Shown: positions 48,110 through 56,852 of the stretch, in pieces
How positions within the stretch are numbered: the stretch's first letter is position 1
Layout of the letters: every line of letters begins with the position of its first letter
NCBI RefSeq assembly: GCF_017813365.1
Contig: NZ_JAGIZA010000001.1
Location: forward strand, 372,001-436,000
DNA from: Roseomonas indoligenes
GTDB taxonomy: Bacteria; Pseudomonadota; Alphaproteobacteria; Acetobacterales; Acetobacteraceae
Length of the DNA stretch: 64,000 nucleotides
Direction of reading: 5' to 3'
Made by a program: the position numbers and the translations under genes
Notes under the pieces: generated by a model
What the model was told of the DNA's origin: nothing
What the model saw: only the letters and a program-made list of their open reading frames with translations
The model's database searches: none

Positions 48110-49746
48110 CCGGCGCTTCCCTCCCGCACCGCCTGGCGGAGGGGCACCTTTTGCAGCTTGCCGGTGGAGGTCTTCGGCACCTCCTGGAAGATCACGCGCT
48201 TGGGCACCTTGAAGCCCGCCAGCCTCTCCCGCGCATGGGCGATCAGCTCGGCCTCCGTCGCGTCGGCCCCGGGCTTCAGCTCCACGAAGGCCCAGGGCAC
48301 CTCGCCCCACTTCTCGTCCGGCGCCGCCACCACCGCCGCGACCGCGACGGCGGGGTGCTTGTAAAGCGCGTCCTCCACCTCGATGGAGGAGATGTTCTCC
48401 CCGCCGGAGATGATGATGTCCTTCGCGCGGTCCTTGAGCTGCACGTAGCCGTCCGGGTGCTTCACGCCGAGATCGCCGGTGCGGAACCAGCCGCGGGCAA
48501 AGGCTTTCTCCGTCGCAGCGCTGTCCTTCAGATAGCCCTTCATCACCGTGTTGCCGCGCATCACCACCTCGCCCATCGTCTTCGCGTCCGCAGGCACGGG
48601 GTTGTCGTTGGCGTCCAGTACGTCGAAGGCCTCCAGCGTCACGTAGCGCACGCCCTGGCGCGCCATCAGCGCCGCGCGCTCCGGCGCGGGCAGGGCGTCG
48701 TGCTCGGGGTGCCACTCGTTCACCACGGAGGGGCCGTAGCACTCCGTCAGCCCGTAGATGTGGCGCACGGTAACCCCCGCCTCGTCGGCGGCGGCCAGCA
48801 CCGCCTCGGGCGGCGAGGCTCCTGCCGTGCCGAAGACCAGCCCCGTGCCGGGAACGCGGTTCGGGTCGTTCACCAAGGTCTGCAGCACGATGGGGGCGCC
48901 GCACATATGCGTCACGCCATGCGCCGTGATGAGGTCCCACATCGCCGGGCCGCGCACGGCGCGCAGGCAGACATGCGTGCCGGCGACGGAGGCCACCGCC
49001 CAGGGGAAACACCAGCCGTTGCAGTGGAACATCGGCAGCGTCCAGAGATAGACGGGCGCGGGCGGGATGCCGCAGGCCAGGATGTCGCCGATGGCACCGA
49101 GATAGGCGCCGCGATGGTGGTACACCACGCCCTTCGGCCGCCCGGTGGTGCCGGAGGTGTAGTTCAGCGCGATCGCATCCCATTCATCCGCCGGCGGCTG
49201 CCAGTCGAAGGCGGGATCGCCGGAGGCGAGAAAAGCGTCGTAGTCCTCCCCGCCCAGCGTGTGGTCGAAGGGCGCAACGGGATCCTTCACCTCGAGCACC
49301 AGGGGCCTGACGGAAGCGGCCTCCAGCGCGCGGCCGAGTAGGGGCAGCAGCTCGCTGTCCACCACGATCGCCCGCGCCTCGCCGTGGTCCAGGATGTAGG
49401 CGATGGTGTCGGCGTCCAGCCGCGTGTTGATCGTGTTCAGCACCGCGCCCGTCATCGGCACGCCGTTGTGGCACTCGATCATGGCGGGGGTGTTCGGCAG
49501 CAGCGCCGCCACCGTGTCCCCGCGCCCGATGCCGCGGGCGGCGAGCGCGGAGGCCAGCCGCACGCAGCGGTCCCGGTGCTGCCGCCAGGTCAGCCGCAGG
49601 TCGCCATGGATCACGGCCACGCGGTCCGGGAAGGTCGCCGCCGCACGCTCCACGAAAAGAAGCGGGGTGAGCGCGCGGTGGTTGGCCTCGGTGCGGGGCA
49701 GGGCGTCATAGGCCTGCTTCGTGGAAAGTGGCGGGTTCGTGTCCAT
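48106..49746 (-). CDS. AMP-binding acyl-CoA synthetase
   Basis: Adenylate-forming ligase (546 aa) activating a fatty or aryl acid to its CoA thioester. Motifs are LNYTSGTTGRPKGVVYHHRG (P-loop-like A3), YGLTECYGPSVVNEWHP (A5), WFRTGDLGVKHPDGYV (A7-A8) and the catalytic Lys in TSTGKLQKVPLR (A10). It starts at 49746 in a TGATG overlap with the enoyl-CoA hydratase gene, preceded by GGAGG, so the two are coupled. The pair suggests activation followed by beta-oxidation-type hydration of a medium or long acyl chain. Confidence 0.93.
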   Translation of the reverse strand: MDTNPPLSTKQAYDALPRTEANHRALTPLLFVERAAATFPDRVAVIHGDLRLTWRQHRDRCVRLASALAARGIGRGDTVAALLPNTPAMIECHNGVPMTGAVLNTINTRLDADTIAYILDHGEARAIVVDSELLPLLGRALEAASVRPLVLEVKDPVAPFDHTLGGEDYDAFLASGDPAFDWQPPADEWDAIALNYTSGTTGRPKGVVYHHRGAYLGAIGDILACGIPPAPVYLWTLPMFHCNGWCFPWAVASVAGTHVCLRAVRGPAMWDLITAHGVTHMCGAPIVLQTLVNDPNRVPGTGLVFGTAGASPPEAVLAAADEAGVTVRHIYGLTECYGPSVVNEWHPEHDALPAPERAALMARQGVRYVTLEAFDVLDANDNPVPADAKTMGEVVMRGNTVMKGYLKDSAATEKAFARGWFRTGDLGVKHPDGYVQLKDRAKDIIISGGENISSIEVEDALYKHPAVAVAAVVAAPDEKWGEVPWAFVELKPGADATEAELIAHARERLAGFKVPKRVIFQEVPKTSTGKLQKVPLRQAVREGSAG

Positions 49747-50561
49747 CAGCGGTGCCTCCACTCCGGTGCGCGCTTCGCGAGGAAGGCGCCAATTCCCTCG
49801 GCCGCGTCCTCGGCCAGCAGGTTCTCCACCATCGCGGCCGCGGCCGCCGCGTAGGCATCTGCCAGCGGCAATCCGGCCTGATGGTAGAAAGTGCGCTTGC
49901 CCAGCTGAACCGCGAGAGCGGAGCGGCCGGCGATCCGTGCGGCCAATGCCGCCGTCTCCTCGTCCAGCGCATCGCGCGGCACGATCCGGTTCACCAGCCC
50001 GATGCGCCGCGCCTCCTCCGCCCCGATCGGCTCTGCCGTCAGCAGCATTTCCATCGCCGCCTTGCGCGGCACGGCGCGGGAGAGGGGGACGGCGGGGGTG
50101 GAGCAGAACAGGCCGATCTCCACGCCCGGCGTGCAGAAGCGCGCGGCATCCGCAGCCACCACCAGGTCACAGGCCGTCGCCAGCTGGCAGCCGGCGGCGG
50201 TGGCCATGCCCTGCACGGACGCGATTACCGGCTGTGGCAGGGCGGGGATGGCCTGCATCACCTGCGCGCAGCGCGCCATGGAATCCGCGAAGAAGGCTTG
50301 GCCGCCATCGCGGTCGCCGAAGTGGCCAGTGATCTCCTTCAGATCGTGCCCCGCGCAGAAGACGGGCCCTTCCGCCCGGATCACCACGCAGCGGATCGTG
50401 TCATCCGCCGCAATCTCCTCCAGGGCAGAGCGCAGCGCGGCCAGCAGCGCGAGGGAAAGACCGTTGCGCGCCCCCGGCCGGTTCAGGGTCAGGGTGGCCA
50501 CCGCCCTCTCATCCGCGCGCAGGAGAACGGGGGCTGAAGTCCCCGAACCGCCGTCCGGCAT
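49746..50561 (-). CDS. Enoyl-CoA hydratase/isomerase family protein
   Basis: Crotonase-fold enzyme, 271 aa. The oxyanion-hole segments are CAGHDLKEI and GMATAAGCQLATACDLVVA; the family pattern continues CTPGVEIGLFCSTPAVPLS. The usual catalytic Glu pair of true hydratases is only partly matched, so isomerase, hydrolase or ECHDC3-like roles are also possible. The start at 50561 follows GGGAGGCGAC. It is the first gene of a two-gene operon with the acyl-CoA synthetase and lies after the MHS transporter's terminator. Confidence 0.9.
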   Translation of the reverse strand: MPDGGSGTSAPVLLRADERAVATLTLNRPGARNGLSLALLAALRSALEEIAADDTIRCVVIRAEGPVFCAGHDLKEITGHFGDRDGGQAFFADSMARCAQVMQAIPALPQPVIASVQGMATAAGCQLATACDLVVAADAARFCTPGVEIGLFCSTPAVPLSRAVPRKAAMEMLLTAEPIGAEEARRIGLVNRIVPRDALDEETAALAARIAGRSALAVQLGKRTFYHQAGLPLADAYAAAAAAMVENLLAEDAAEGIGAFLAKRAPEWRHR

Positions 50562-50630
50562 GTCGCCTCCCCCCCGCCTGTTGTTCCCATCAGCTTGGGG
50601 TGGGGCGGCGGGCGCGTGCAAGGGGCCGGG

Positions 50631-50665
50631 AAAAGGAAAGGGCGCCGGGATCTCTCCCGGCGCCC
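50631..50665 (-). terminator. Rho-independent terminator of the MHS transporter gene
   Basis: On the reverse strand a perfect 11-bp stem (GGGCGCCGGGA / TCCCGGCGCCC) with a 4-base loop is followed by TTTCCTTTT. It lies 19 bases past the transporter stop, between it and the enoyl-CoA hydratase gene. Confidence 0.85.
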
Positions 50666-50683
50666 CAAGTTGCGCGAGGGCGT

Positions 50684-52393
50684 TCAGGCCCGCGCGTTGT
50701 TTCCCGATTCCTCGGCCGCGAAGATGTCGCGATCCTTGGTTTCCGGGATGAAGATGGCACCGATCACGACAGTCGCGAGCGCGATGACGATAGGGTACCA
50801 GAGGCCGTAGTAGATATCGCCGGTCTGCGCGACCATGGCGAGCGAAGTGGCAGGAAGCAGTCCGCCGAACCAGCCGTTGCCGATGTGGTAGGGCAGCGAC
50901 ATGGAGGTGTAGCGGATGCGCGTGGGAAAGAGCTCCACCAGCGCCGCCGCGATCGGGCCGTAGACCATGGTGACGTAGATCACGAGCAGGGTCAGGACGC
51001 CGATGATGACGGCCGTCTGCTCGCGGAGGACGTCGAAGGGGCCCGCCATCTTCACGACGGAGGGGTTGGACGCCGCCGGATAGCCCGCCGCCGTCAGCCC
51101 CGCGGAGAGCTGCTGGGCGAAGGTGGGGTCCGTGGCGCGGATGGGCGCCCCGTTGTTGATGCGGATCGCCGTGTCCGTGTCGGCCGTGTTCGCCGGCAGC
51201 GCCTCGACCGAGTACTGCACCGAGGCGCGGGAGAGGGCGGCCTTGGCGATGTCGCAAGGCTGCGTGAAGCGCGCCGTGCCGACAGGGTTGAACTGGAAGG
51301 AGCAGGTGGCGGGGTTGGTCAACACTTGCACGGGGATGCTCTGCTGCGCCCGGTGCAGCGCCGGGTTGGCCTCCGCCGTCAGCAGCTTGAACAGCGGGAA
51401 GTAGGTCAGCGCGGCCAAGAGGCAGCCACCGAGAATGATCGGCTTGCGGCCAATCTTGTCGGAGAGCCAGCCGAAGAGGACGAAGCCGCCAGAGCCCAGA
51501 AGCAGCGCCCAGGCAATGAGGAGGTTCGTCGTCGGGCCGTCCACCTTCAGAATCGAGCCGAGGAAGAACAGCGCGTAGAACTGGCCGGTGTACCAGACCA
51601 CCGCCTGGCCCATTGTGAGGCCGAGCAACGCGAGGATGGCCCACTTGGCATTCTTCCACTGGCCGAAGGCCTCGGACAGCGGGGCCTTGGAGCCGGTACC
51701 CTCCTCCTTCATCTTCTTGAACGCCGGGCTCTCATGCAGGGTGGAGCGGATCCAGACGGAGATGCCGAGCAGGACGACGGAGAGCAGGAAGGGAACGCGC
51801 CAGCCCCATTCCGCGAAGGCCGCCTCGCCGATCCAGGTGCGGACGCCGAGGATGACCAGCAGCGACAGGAACAGCCCCGCCGTCGCGGTGATCTGGATGA
51901 AGGACGTGTAGAAGCCGCGCCGGCCGTTCGGCGCGTGCTCGGCCACGTAGGTCGCGGCGCCGCCATACTCGCCGCCCAGCGCAAGGCCCTGGAGGCAGCG
52001 CAGCACGATCAGCAGGATTGGCGCGAGGATGCCGATGGTGTCGGAACCGGGGAGCAGGCCGACGATGAAGGTGGACGCGCCCATGATCAGGATGGTGACG
52101 AGGAAGGTGTATTTCCGCCCCACCAGATCGCCGATGCGCCCGAAGACCAGCGCGCCGAAAGGCCGCACCAGGAAGCCCGCCGCGAAGGTCAGCAGCGCGA
52201 AGATGTTGCGCGTGCCCTCCGGGTACTGGCTGAAGAAGTGCGTGCCGATCAGCCCGGCCAGGCTGCCGTACAGATAGAAGTCGTACCACTCGAAGACGGT
52301 GCCGAGGGAGGAGCCGAGAATCACCTTTCTCTCCTCCCGTGTCATCGGGCGGTTCCGGTCGGCCACCACGGCGGTCGATGAATAGGCGCTCAT
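50684..52393 (-). CDS. MFS transporter, metabolite:H+ symporter (MHS) family
   Basis: Twelve-helix proton symporter of 569 aa for a carboxylate, betaine or similar metabolite. Signatures are GTVFEWYDFYLYG, GRIGDLVGRKYTF, RCLQGLALGGEYGGAATYVAE and GWLSDKIGRKPIIL. A hydrophilic insertion of about 115 residues (about 341-455), holding two cysteines (TCSF and PCDI), splits the second half and is probably periplasmic. It has its own terminator and faces the secreted hydrolase gene divergently across a 264-base gap with an AT-rich pocket (52541-52606), the best promoter candidate there. Confidence 0.9.
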   Translation of the reverse strand: MSAYSSTAVVADRNRPMTREERKVILGSSLGTVFEWYDFYLYGSLAGLIGTHFFSQYPEGTRNIFALLTFAAGFLVRPFGALVFGRIGDLVGRKYTFLVTILIMGASTFIVGLLPGSDTIGILAPILLIVLRCLQGLALGGEYGGAATYVAEHAPNGRRGFYTSFIQITATAGLFLSLLVILGVRTWIGEAAFAEWGWRVPFLLSVVLLGISVWIRSTLHESPAFKKMKEEGTGSKAPLSEAFGQWKNAKWAILALLGLTMGQAVVWYTGQFYALFFLGSILKVDGPTTNLLIAWALLLGSGGFVLFGWLSDKIGRKPIILGGCLLAALTYFPLFKLLTAEANPALHRAQQSIPVQVLTNPATCSFQFNPVGTARFTQPCDIAKAALSRASVQYSVEALPANTADTDTAIRINNGAPIRATDPTFAQQLSAGLTAAGYPAASNPSVVKMAGPFDVLREQTAVIIGVLTLLVIYVTMVYGPIAAALVELFPTRIRYTSMSLPYHIGNGWFGGLLPATSLAMVAQTGDIYYGLWYPIVIALATVVIGAIFIPETKDRDIFAAEESGNNARA

Positions 52394-52657
52394 GCGCTGC
52401 TTGGTCCTGCTGTCCCCCCGGGGCGCGACATGCCCGGCCTTTTATTCCCCCTCGCACGCCGTGGTGGGCGCGCGGGAACGGGCCGCCGCGCTGGCCCATC
52501 CCGCCGACGCTAGAACAAGAAAACGGGAGGTCGCCAGCCGCTTTTCTTAATCATTTGAAATATTGCGATGCAGCATGGACTTGGGGCCAAATGGTTTTGC
52601 TAGATGCGGCCGCGGCGCCCATGCTTCCCCGGAGGAAGTCCAACGGGGAAACGGCGC

Positions 52658-54613
52658 ATGGCAATGAGAATGGCGGCGCGCTCGCTCGCGTGCCTCGCCC
52701 TCGCGATGGTGGCGGTTCCTGCCGGGGCCGAGGTGACGCGCTTCGACGTCACGGCGCGCGAGGCCGGGGCGCTGGGCGGCCGCGGCTTCGGCGCGCGCGG
52801 CACGGCGGAGAAGATCACCGCGCGCGCCACGATCGCGCTCGATCCAGCGGACCCTCGCAACGCGGTGATCGCCGATATCGACCGCGCACCGCGCAACGCG
52901 CGGGGACGTGTGGAGGCCGTGACCGACGTGGTGATCCTCCGCCCCGCGCGCCCGAGCGGCACGATGGTGCTGGAGGTGCCGAACCGCGGCCGCAAGCTCC
53001 TCACCGGCTGGGCGCAGGACGCCGACGCGAACGGCGCGATCCGCCTGCAGCGCCCGGAGGATGCCGGCAACGGCTTCCTTCTCGAACAGGGCTACACCAT
53101 CGTCTGGGCGGGCTGGCAGCTTGACACGCCGGCCGGCGACAACCTGCTGCGGATCGACGTGCCCGTCGCGCCCGGCATCACCGGGCCTTCGCGCGAGGAG
53201 TTCACTTTCACGGACACGGCCACGCCGAAACGGGTCGCCCTGTCCTACCCGGCTGCCGACCGCGCCTCCGCCCGCATCACCGTCCGCGACCGCACGGATC
53301 AGGAGCGCGCCCGGCCGGAGGGCCTCGCGCTCCGCTTCATCGACGATACAACGGTCGAGATCGACCGACCCGCCGGCGTCGCCCCCGGCGCGCTCTACGA
53401 GATCACCTACGAGGCGCGCGATCCGAAGCTCTCCGGCATCGGCCTCGCCGCCCTGCGCGACGTGGCGAGCTTCCTGCGCCGTGAGACAGGCCCGGCAAAC
53501 CCGCTGGCGAGCGAGGGCCGCAGCGGCATCGATCGCGCCATCGGCCTCGGCATCTCGCAATCCGGCCGCGCGCTGCGCGACCTGCTCTACTTCGGCATGA
53601 ACGAGGACGAGGCCGGGCGGATCGTCTTCGAGGGAATGATGCCGATCATCCCCGGCGCCCGCCGCAGCTTCACCAATGCCCGCTTCGCCCAGCCCGGCCG
53701 CAACCCCGGTCCGCAATACGACCGGCTCTTCCCCGTGCTGCAGTTCCCCTTCACCTACCCGGTGACGGAGGACAGCCTGAGCGGGCGGCGCGACGGCATC
53801 CTGCTACGCTGCCGCCTGGACAACACCTGCCCGAAGATCATCCATATGGACTCCGAATTCGAGTTCTGGGGATCCCAGGCCAGCCTTCTCGTGACGGACA
53901 CGCGCGGGAACCACATCGACATGCCGCCGGACGTGCGGCTGTTTCTTCTCTCCGGCGCGCCGCACGGCAATCCGGCCGATGCGGTGGCGCGCCCCAGCCC
54001 GGCCTGCGCCCTGCCGTTGAACCCGATCAACGGCGGCCCGGCGCTGCGCGCGCTGATGGTCGCGATGGAAGCCTGGCTGCGGGACGGCACCGAGCCCCCG
54101 GCCAGCCGCTACCCCATGCGCGGCCAGGGCACGCTCGTCCCGGCCTCCCAGGTCTATCCCGCCATTCCCGGTCTGGCCTATCGCGGGCAGTACGTGCGGG
54201 CGGAGCTGATCGAGGGGACCGCGCCGCTGCCGACGGTGCGCGGCAGCTACCCGATCTTTCTTCCCCGTGCGGGTCTGGACGGCAACGCGGTCGCCGGCCT
54301 GCGCCTGCCGCTGCTGGAGGCGCCGCGCGCCACCTATGTCGGCTGGAACGCCCAGAAGGGCGTGGACGGGCCGCAGGAGATCTGCACGCAGGTCGGCAGC
54401 GTTCTGCCCTTCGCCGCGACGGAGGCGGAGCGCGAGGCGGCGCGCGACTCCCGGCCATCTCTGGAGGCGCTCTACCCGACTCCGGGCGCCTACGAGGCCG
54501 CCGTGCGCGCCGCGACCGCGCGGATGGTCACGGAGCGCGTGTTGCTCCCCGCCGACGCCGAGGCTGCGATCTCGGCGGCGCGGGAAGGCCGGCTGGCGAG
54601 GCTCGGCCAGTAG
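52658..54613 (+). CDS. Secreted alpha/beta-hydrolase domain protein
   Basis: Exported protein of 651 aa with a signal peptide (MAMRMAARSLACLALAMVAV, cleavage near PAGAEV). It belongs to the alpha/beta-hydrolase-10-type family of large secreted proteins. The nucleophile elbow is GLGISQSGRALRDL (Ser in SQSGR), with a beta-rich N-terminal domain (residues 25-240) before it. HMDSEFEFWGSQ and LSGAPHGNP likely carry the acid and base residues. The start at 52658 has GGGGAA upstream. Substrate unknown; relatives are annotated only as hydrolases. The stop is followed closely by the convergent ferredoxin reductase gene. Confidence 0.85.
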   Translation: MAMRMAARSLACLALAMVAVPAGAEVTRFDVTAREAGALGGRGFGARGTAEKITARATIALDPADPRNAVIADIDRAPRNARGRVEAVTDVVILRPARPSGTMVLEVPNRGRKLLTGWAQDADANGAIRLQRPEDAGNGFLLEQGYTIVWAGWQLDTPAGDNLLRIDVPVAPGITGPSREEFTFTDTATPKRVALSYPAADRASARITVRDRTDQERARPEGLALRFIDDTTVEIDRPAGVAPGALYEITYEARDPKLSGIGLAALRDVASFLRRETGPANPLASEGRSGIDRAIGLGISQSGRALRDLLYFGMNEDEAGRIVFEGMMPIIPGARRSFTNARFAQPGRNPGPQYDRLFPVLQFPFTYPVTEDSLSGRRDGILLRCRLDNTCPKIIHMDSEFEFWGSQASLLVTDTRGNHIDMPPDVRLFLLSGAPHGNPADAVARPSPACALPLNPINGGPALRALMVAMEAWLRDGTEPPASRYPMRGQGTLVPASQVYPAIPGLAYRGQYVRAELIEGTAPLPTVRGSYPIFLPRAGLDGNAVAGLRLPLLEAPRATYVGWNAQKGVDGPQEICTQVGSVLPFAATEAEREAARDSRPSLEALYPTPGAYEAAVRAATARMVTERVLLPADAEAAISAAREGRLARLGQ

Positions 54614-54619
54614 CGGGCG

Positions 54620-55447
54620 CTACTTGTCGACGAAGGCGCGCTCGACCACGAAGTGCCCGGGCTCGTGCGCGCTGCCCTCCTTCATGCCCAGCGCCTCCAG
54701 CCGCGCCTTCGTGTCGGCCAGCATCTCCGGCGAGCCGCAGAGCATGACGCGGTCATTCTCCGGAGAGAGGGGCGGCAGGCCGAGATCGGCATAGATCCGG
54801 CCGCTGTCCATCAGCTCCGTGATGCGGCCGCGCGTCTGGAACTCCTGCCGCGTCACGCTGGGGTAGTAGATCAGCTTCTCCCGGACCATCTCGCCCAGGA
54901 ACTCGTGCTGCATCAGGTCCTGGGTGATGTACTCGCGATAGGCCAGCTCCTCCACGTCGCGCACGGTGTGCGTGACGATCACCTTCTCGAAGCGGTCATA
55001 GGCCTCGGGCTCGCGGATCAAGGACATGAAGGGAGCGAGGCCGGTGCCGGTGGAGAGGAACCACAGGTTCTTGCCGGGCAGCAGGTTGTCCAGCAGCAGC
55101 GTGCCCACGGGCTTGCGGTTCACCAGCACCGTGTCGCCCACCTGGATGTTCTGCAGGCGGGAGGTGAGAGGACCGTCCTGCACCTTGATGGAGAGGAACT
55201 CCAGCGTCTCCTCCCAGGGCGGGGAGGCGACGGAATAGGCCCGCAGCAGCGGCTTGCCCTCCACGATCAGCCCGATCATCGCGAACTGGCCGGCCAGGAA
55301 GCGGAAGCCCGGCTCGCGCGTGCAGCGGAAGGAGAAGAGCCGGTCGGTCCAGTGGCGGACCTCCAGCACTTCCGCCTCATGGAAGGCGGACATGGCGGGC
55401 CGCTTGGGGTCCGGACCGGTCTTGGAGGGGGAGGCGTCGTTCGGCAT
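54620..55447 (-). CDS. fpr: Ferredoxin--NADP+ reductase
   Basis: FAD enzyme of 275 aa moving electrons between NADPH and ferredoxin/flavodoxin. FAD binding is shown by RAYSVASPPWEETLEF and GPLTSRL; NADP binding by STGTGLAPFMSLIREPE and MLCGSPEM. The C terminus ends VERAFVDK, as in bacterial Fpr of the subclass with an extended C terminus. Start 55447 (MPNDASPS) is tentative; MSAFHEAEV at 55393 begins closer to the domain and neither has a clear ribosome site. It is divergent from a GNAT gene with a 99-base gap. Confidence 0.93.
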   Translation of the reverse strand: MPNDASPSKTGPDPKRPAMSAFHEAEVLEVRHWTDRLFSFRCTREPGFRFLAGQFAMIGLIVEGKPLLRAYSVASPPWEETLEFLSIKVQDGPLTSRLQNIQVGDTVLVNRKPVGTLLLDNLLPGKNLWFLSTGTGLAPFMSLIREPEAYDRFEKVIVTHTVRDVEELAYREYITQDLMQHEFLGEMVREKLIYYPSVTRQEFQTRGRITELMDSGRIYADLGLPPLSPENDRVMLCGSPEMLADTKARLEALGMKEGSAHEPGHFVVERAFVDK

Positions 55448-55546
55448 GGCGGGCAGGTATGGGATGGGCCCGCCGCTTTCGCAATGCGGGATGATGGAAG
55501 GGGAAGGCGGGTTGAGGGCGGCGCCCGCCCGGCGCAGCATTCCGCC

Positions 55547-56263
55547 ATGCCCGATTCACCCCCACTCGGCCCCGAGGTCGATCCCACCCCGCGCCCGCTG
55601 CCCGCCCGCGTCCCTCACCAGGGGGCCAGCCTGGTCCTGGAGCCGCTGCACACCCGGCATGCCGCGGAACTCTGGGCGGCATCCCAGGCGCCTGGGGCGG
55701 AGCCCGGCTGGGCCTATCTCGGCTACGGCCCCTTCTCGGATGAGGGGGCGATGCGCCGCCACGTGGCCGCCTTCGCGGCCCAGCACGATCCCATCGCCTG
55801 GGCCGTGCGCCCGCACCGCACCGGCACGGCCGATGGCTGGCTGACCCTGATGGAGATCTTCCCCGCCGATTCTGCGATCGAGATCGGCCACATCTGGTTC
55901 TCCCCCCGCCTGCAGCGAACCCGGGCGGCGACGGAGGCCATGTTCCTTCTGATGCGCCACGCCATGGACGATCTCGGCTACCGGCGCCTGGTCTGGAAGT
56001 GCCATGCGCTGAACGGACCTTCCCGCAACGCCGCCGCCCGGCTGGGCTTCCGGTACGAGGGCACGCTGCGGGCCATCAAGGTGGTGAAGGGGCGCCTGCG
56101 GGACACGGCGCAGTTCTCCATCCTCGCGGATGAGTGGCCGGCGCGGCGGGACGCCATCGCCGCCTGGCTCGACGATTCCAACTGGGACGAGGAGGGCCGG
56201 CCCCGTGCCCCGCTCGGCCGCTCCGATGCGCCGCCGCTGCCCTGGGTGAACACGGCGGCCTGA
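55547..56263 (+). CDS. GNAT N-acetyltransferase (RimJ/RimL-like)
   Basis: N-acetyltransferase of 238 aa with an acetyltransf_3-type fold: LEPLHTRHAAELWAAS, EIGHIWFSPRLQRTRAATEA, RRLVWKCHALNGPSRNAAAR and LGFRYEGTLR. The fold is used to acetylate ribosomal protein N-termini, amino acids or drugs; the target cannot be read. It is divergent from the ferredoxin reductase gene and 19 bases upstream of the DUF3429 gene. Confidence 0.88.
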   Translation: MPDSPPLGPEVDPTPRPLPARVPHQGASLVLEPLHTRHAAELWAASQAPGAEPGWAYLGYGPFSDEGAMRRHVAAFAAQHDPIAWAVRPHRTGTADGWLTLMEIFPADSAIEIGHIWFSPRLQRTRAATEAMFLLMRHAMDDLGYRRLVWKCHALNGPSRNAAARLGFRYEGTLRAIKVVKGRLRDTAQFSILADEWPARRDAIAAWLDDSNWDEEGRPRAPLGRSDAPPLPWVNTAA

Positions 56264-56282
56264 TCCGGCTGGGCCTTGCCGG

Positions 56283-56750
56283 ATGACCGGGCGCACCGAT
56301 CTGCGTGGCATGGCCGGAACCCTCCCCACCCCCGCCCGCATCCTCGGCCCGGCCGGGCTGATCCCCTTCGCCGGTCTTGCCGTGCTGGCGCTCGTCTCCC
56401 GGGAGTGGCGCCCGGACGCGCTGCGCGGACTGCTGACCTATGGGGCGACCATCGCCTCCCTCCTCGGCGCCGTTCACTGGGGCCTGGCGCTGCACCCGGC
56501 ACCGGGGGAGGAGAGGGCCGCCTGGGGCCGGATCGGTCTGGGTGTCCTGCCCGCCCTGGCCGCCTGGGTCGCGCTGATGATGCCGGGCTTCCGGCCGGGC
56601 CTGATCTCCATCGCCGTCATCCTGGTCGTCACCGCCCTCGTCGAGACCCTGGCCGCCCGGCGCGGCCTCATCCCCGCCCCCTATCTCTGGCTGCGCTGGG
56701 GGCTGAGCCTCGGCGCGGCCGCCTGCCTTCTGCTCGGCGCCCTCGCCTGA
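56283..56750 (+). CDS. DUF3429 family membrane protein
   Basis: Small membrane protein of 155 aa with about five hydrophobic segments (LIPFAGLAVLALVS, GLLTYGATIASLLGAVHWGL, GLISIAVILVVTALVE, LSLGAAACLLLGALA). The order and the YGATIASLLGAVHWGL segment match DUF3429. Function is unknown. It probably shares a transcript with the upstream GNAT gene. Confidence 0.82.
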   Translation: MTGRTDLRGMAGTLPTPARILGPAGLIPFAGLAVLALVSREWRPDALRGLLTYGATIASLLGAVHWGLALHPAPGEERAAWGRIGLGVLPALAAWVALMMPGFRPGLISIAVILVVTALVETLAARRGLIPAPYLWLRWGLSLGAAACLLLGALA

Positions 56751-56852
56751 CCGCCCGGCGGGGCTGACACGGCTTCGTCATCGGTCTGCAAAGCGGGCGA
56801 CATTCCGCTCGCCTAATCCCCGGCCCCGACCTCTACGGGACCGACCGATTCC

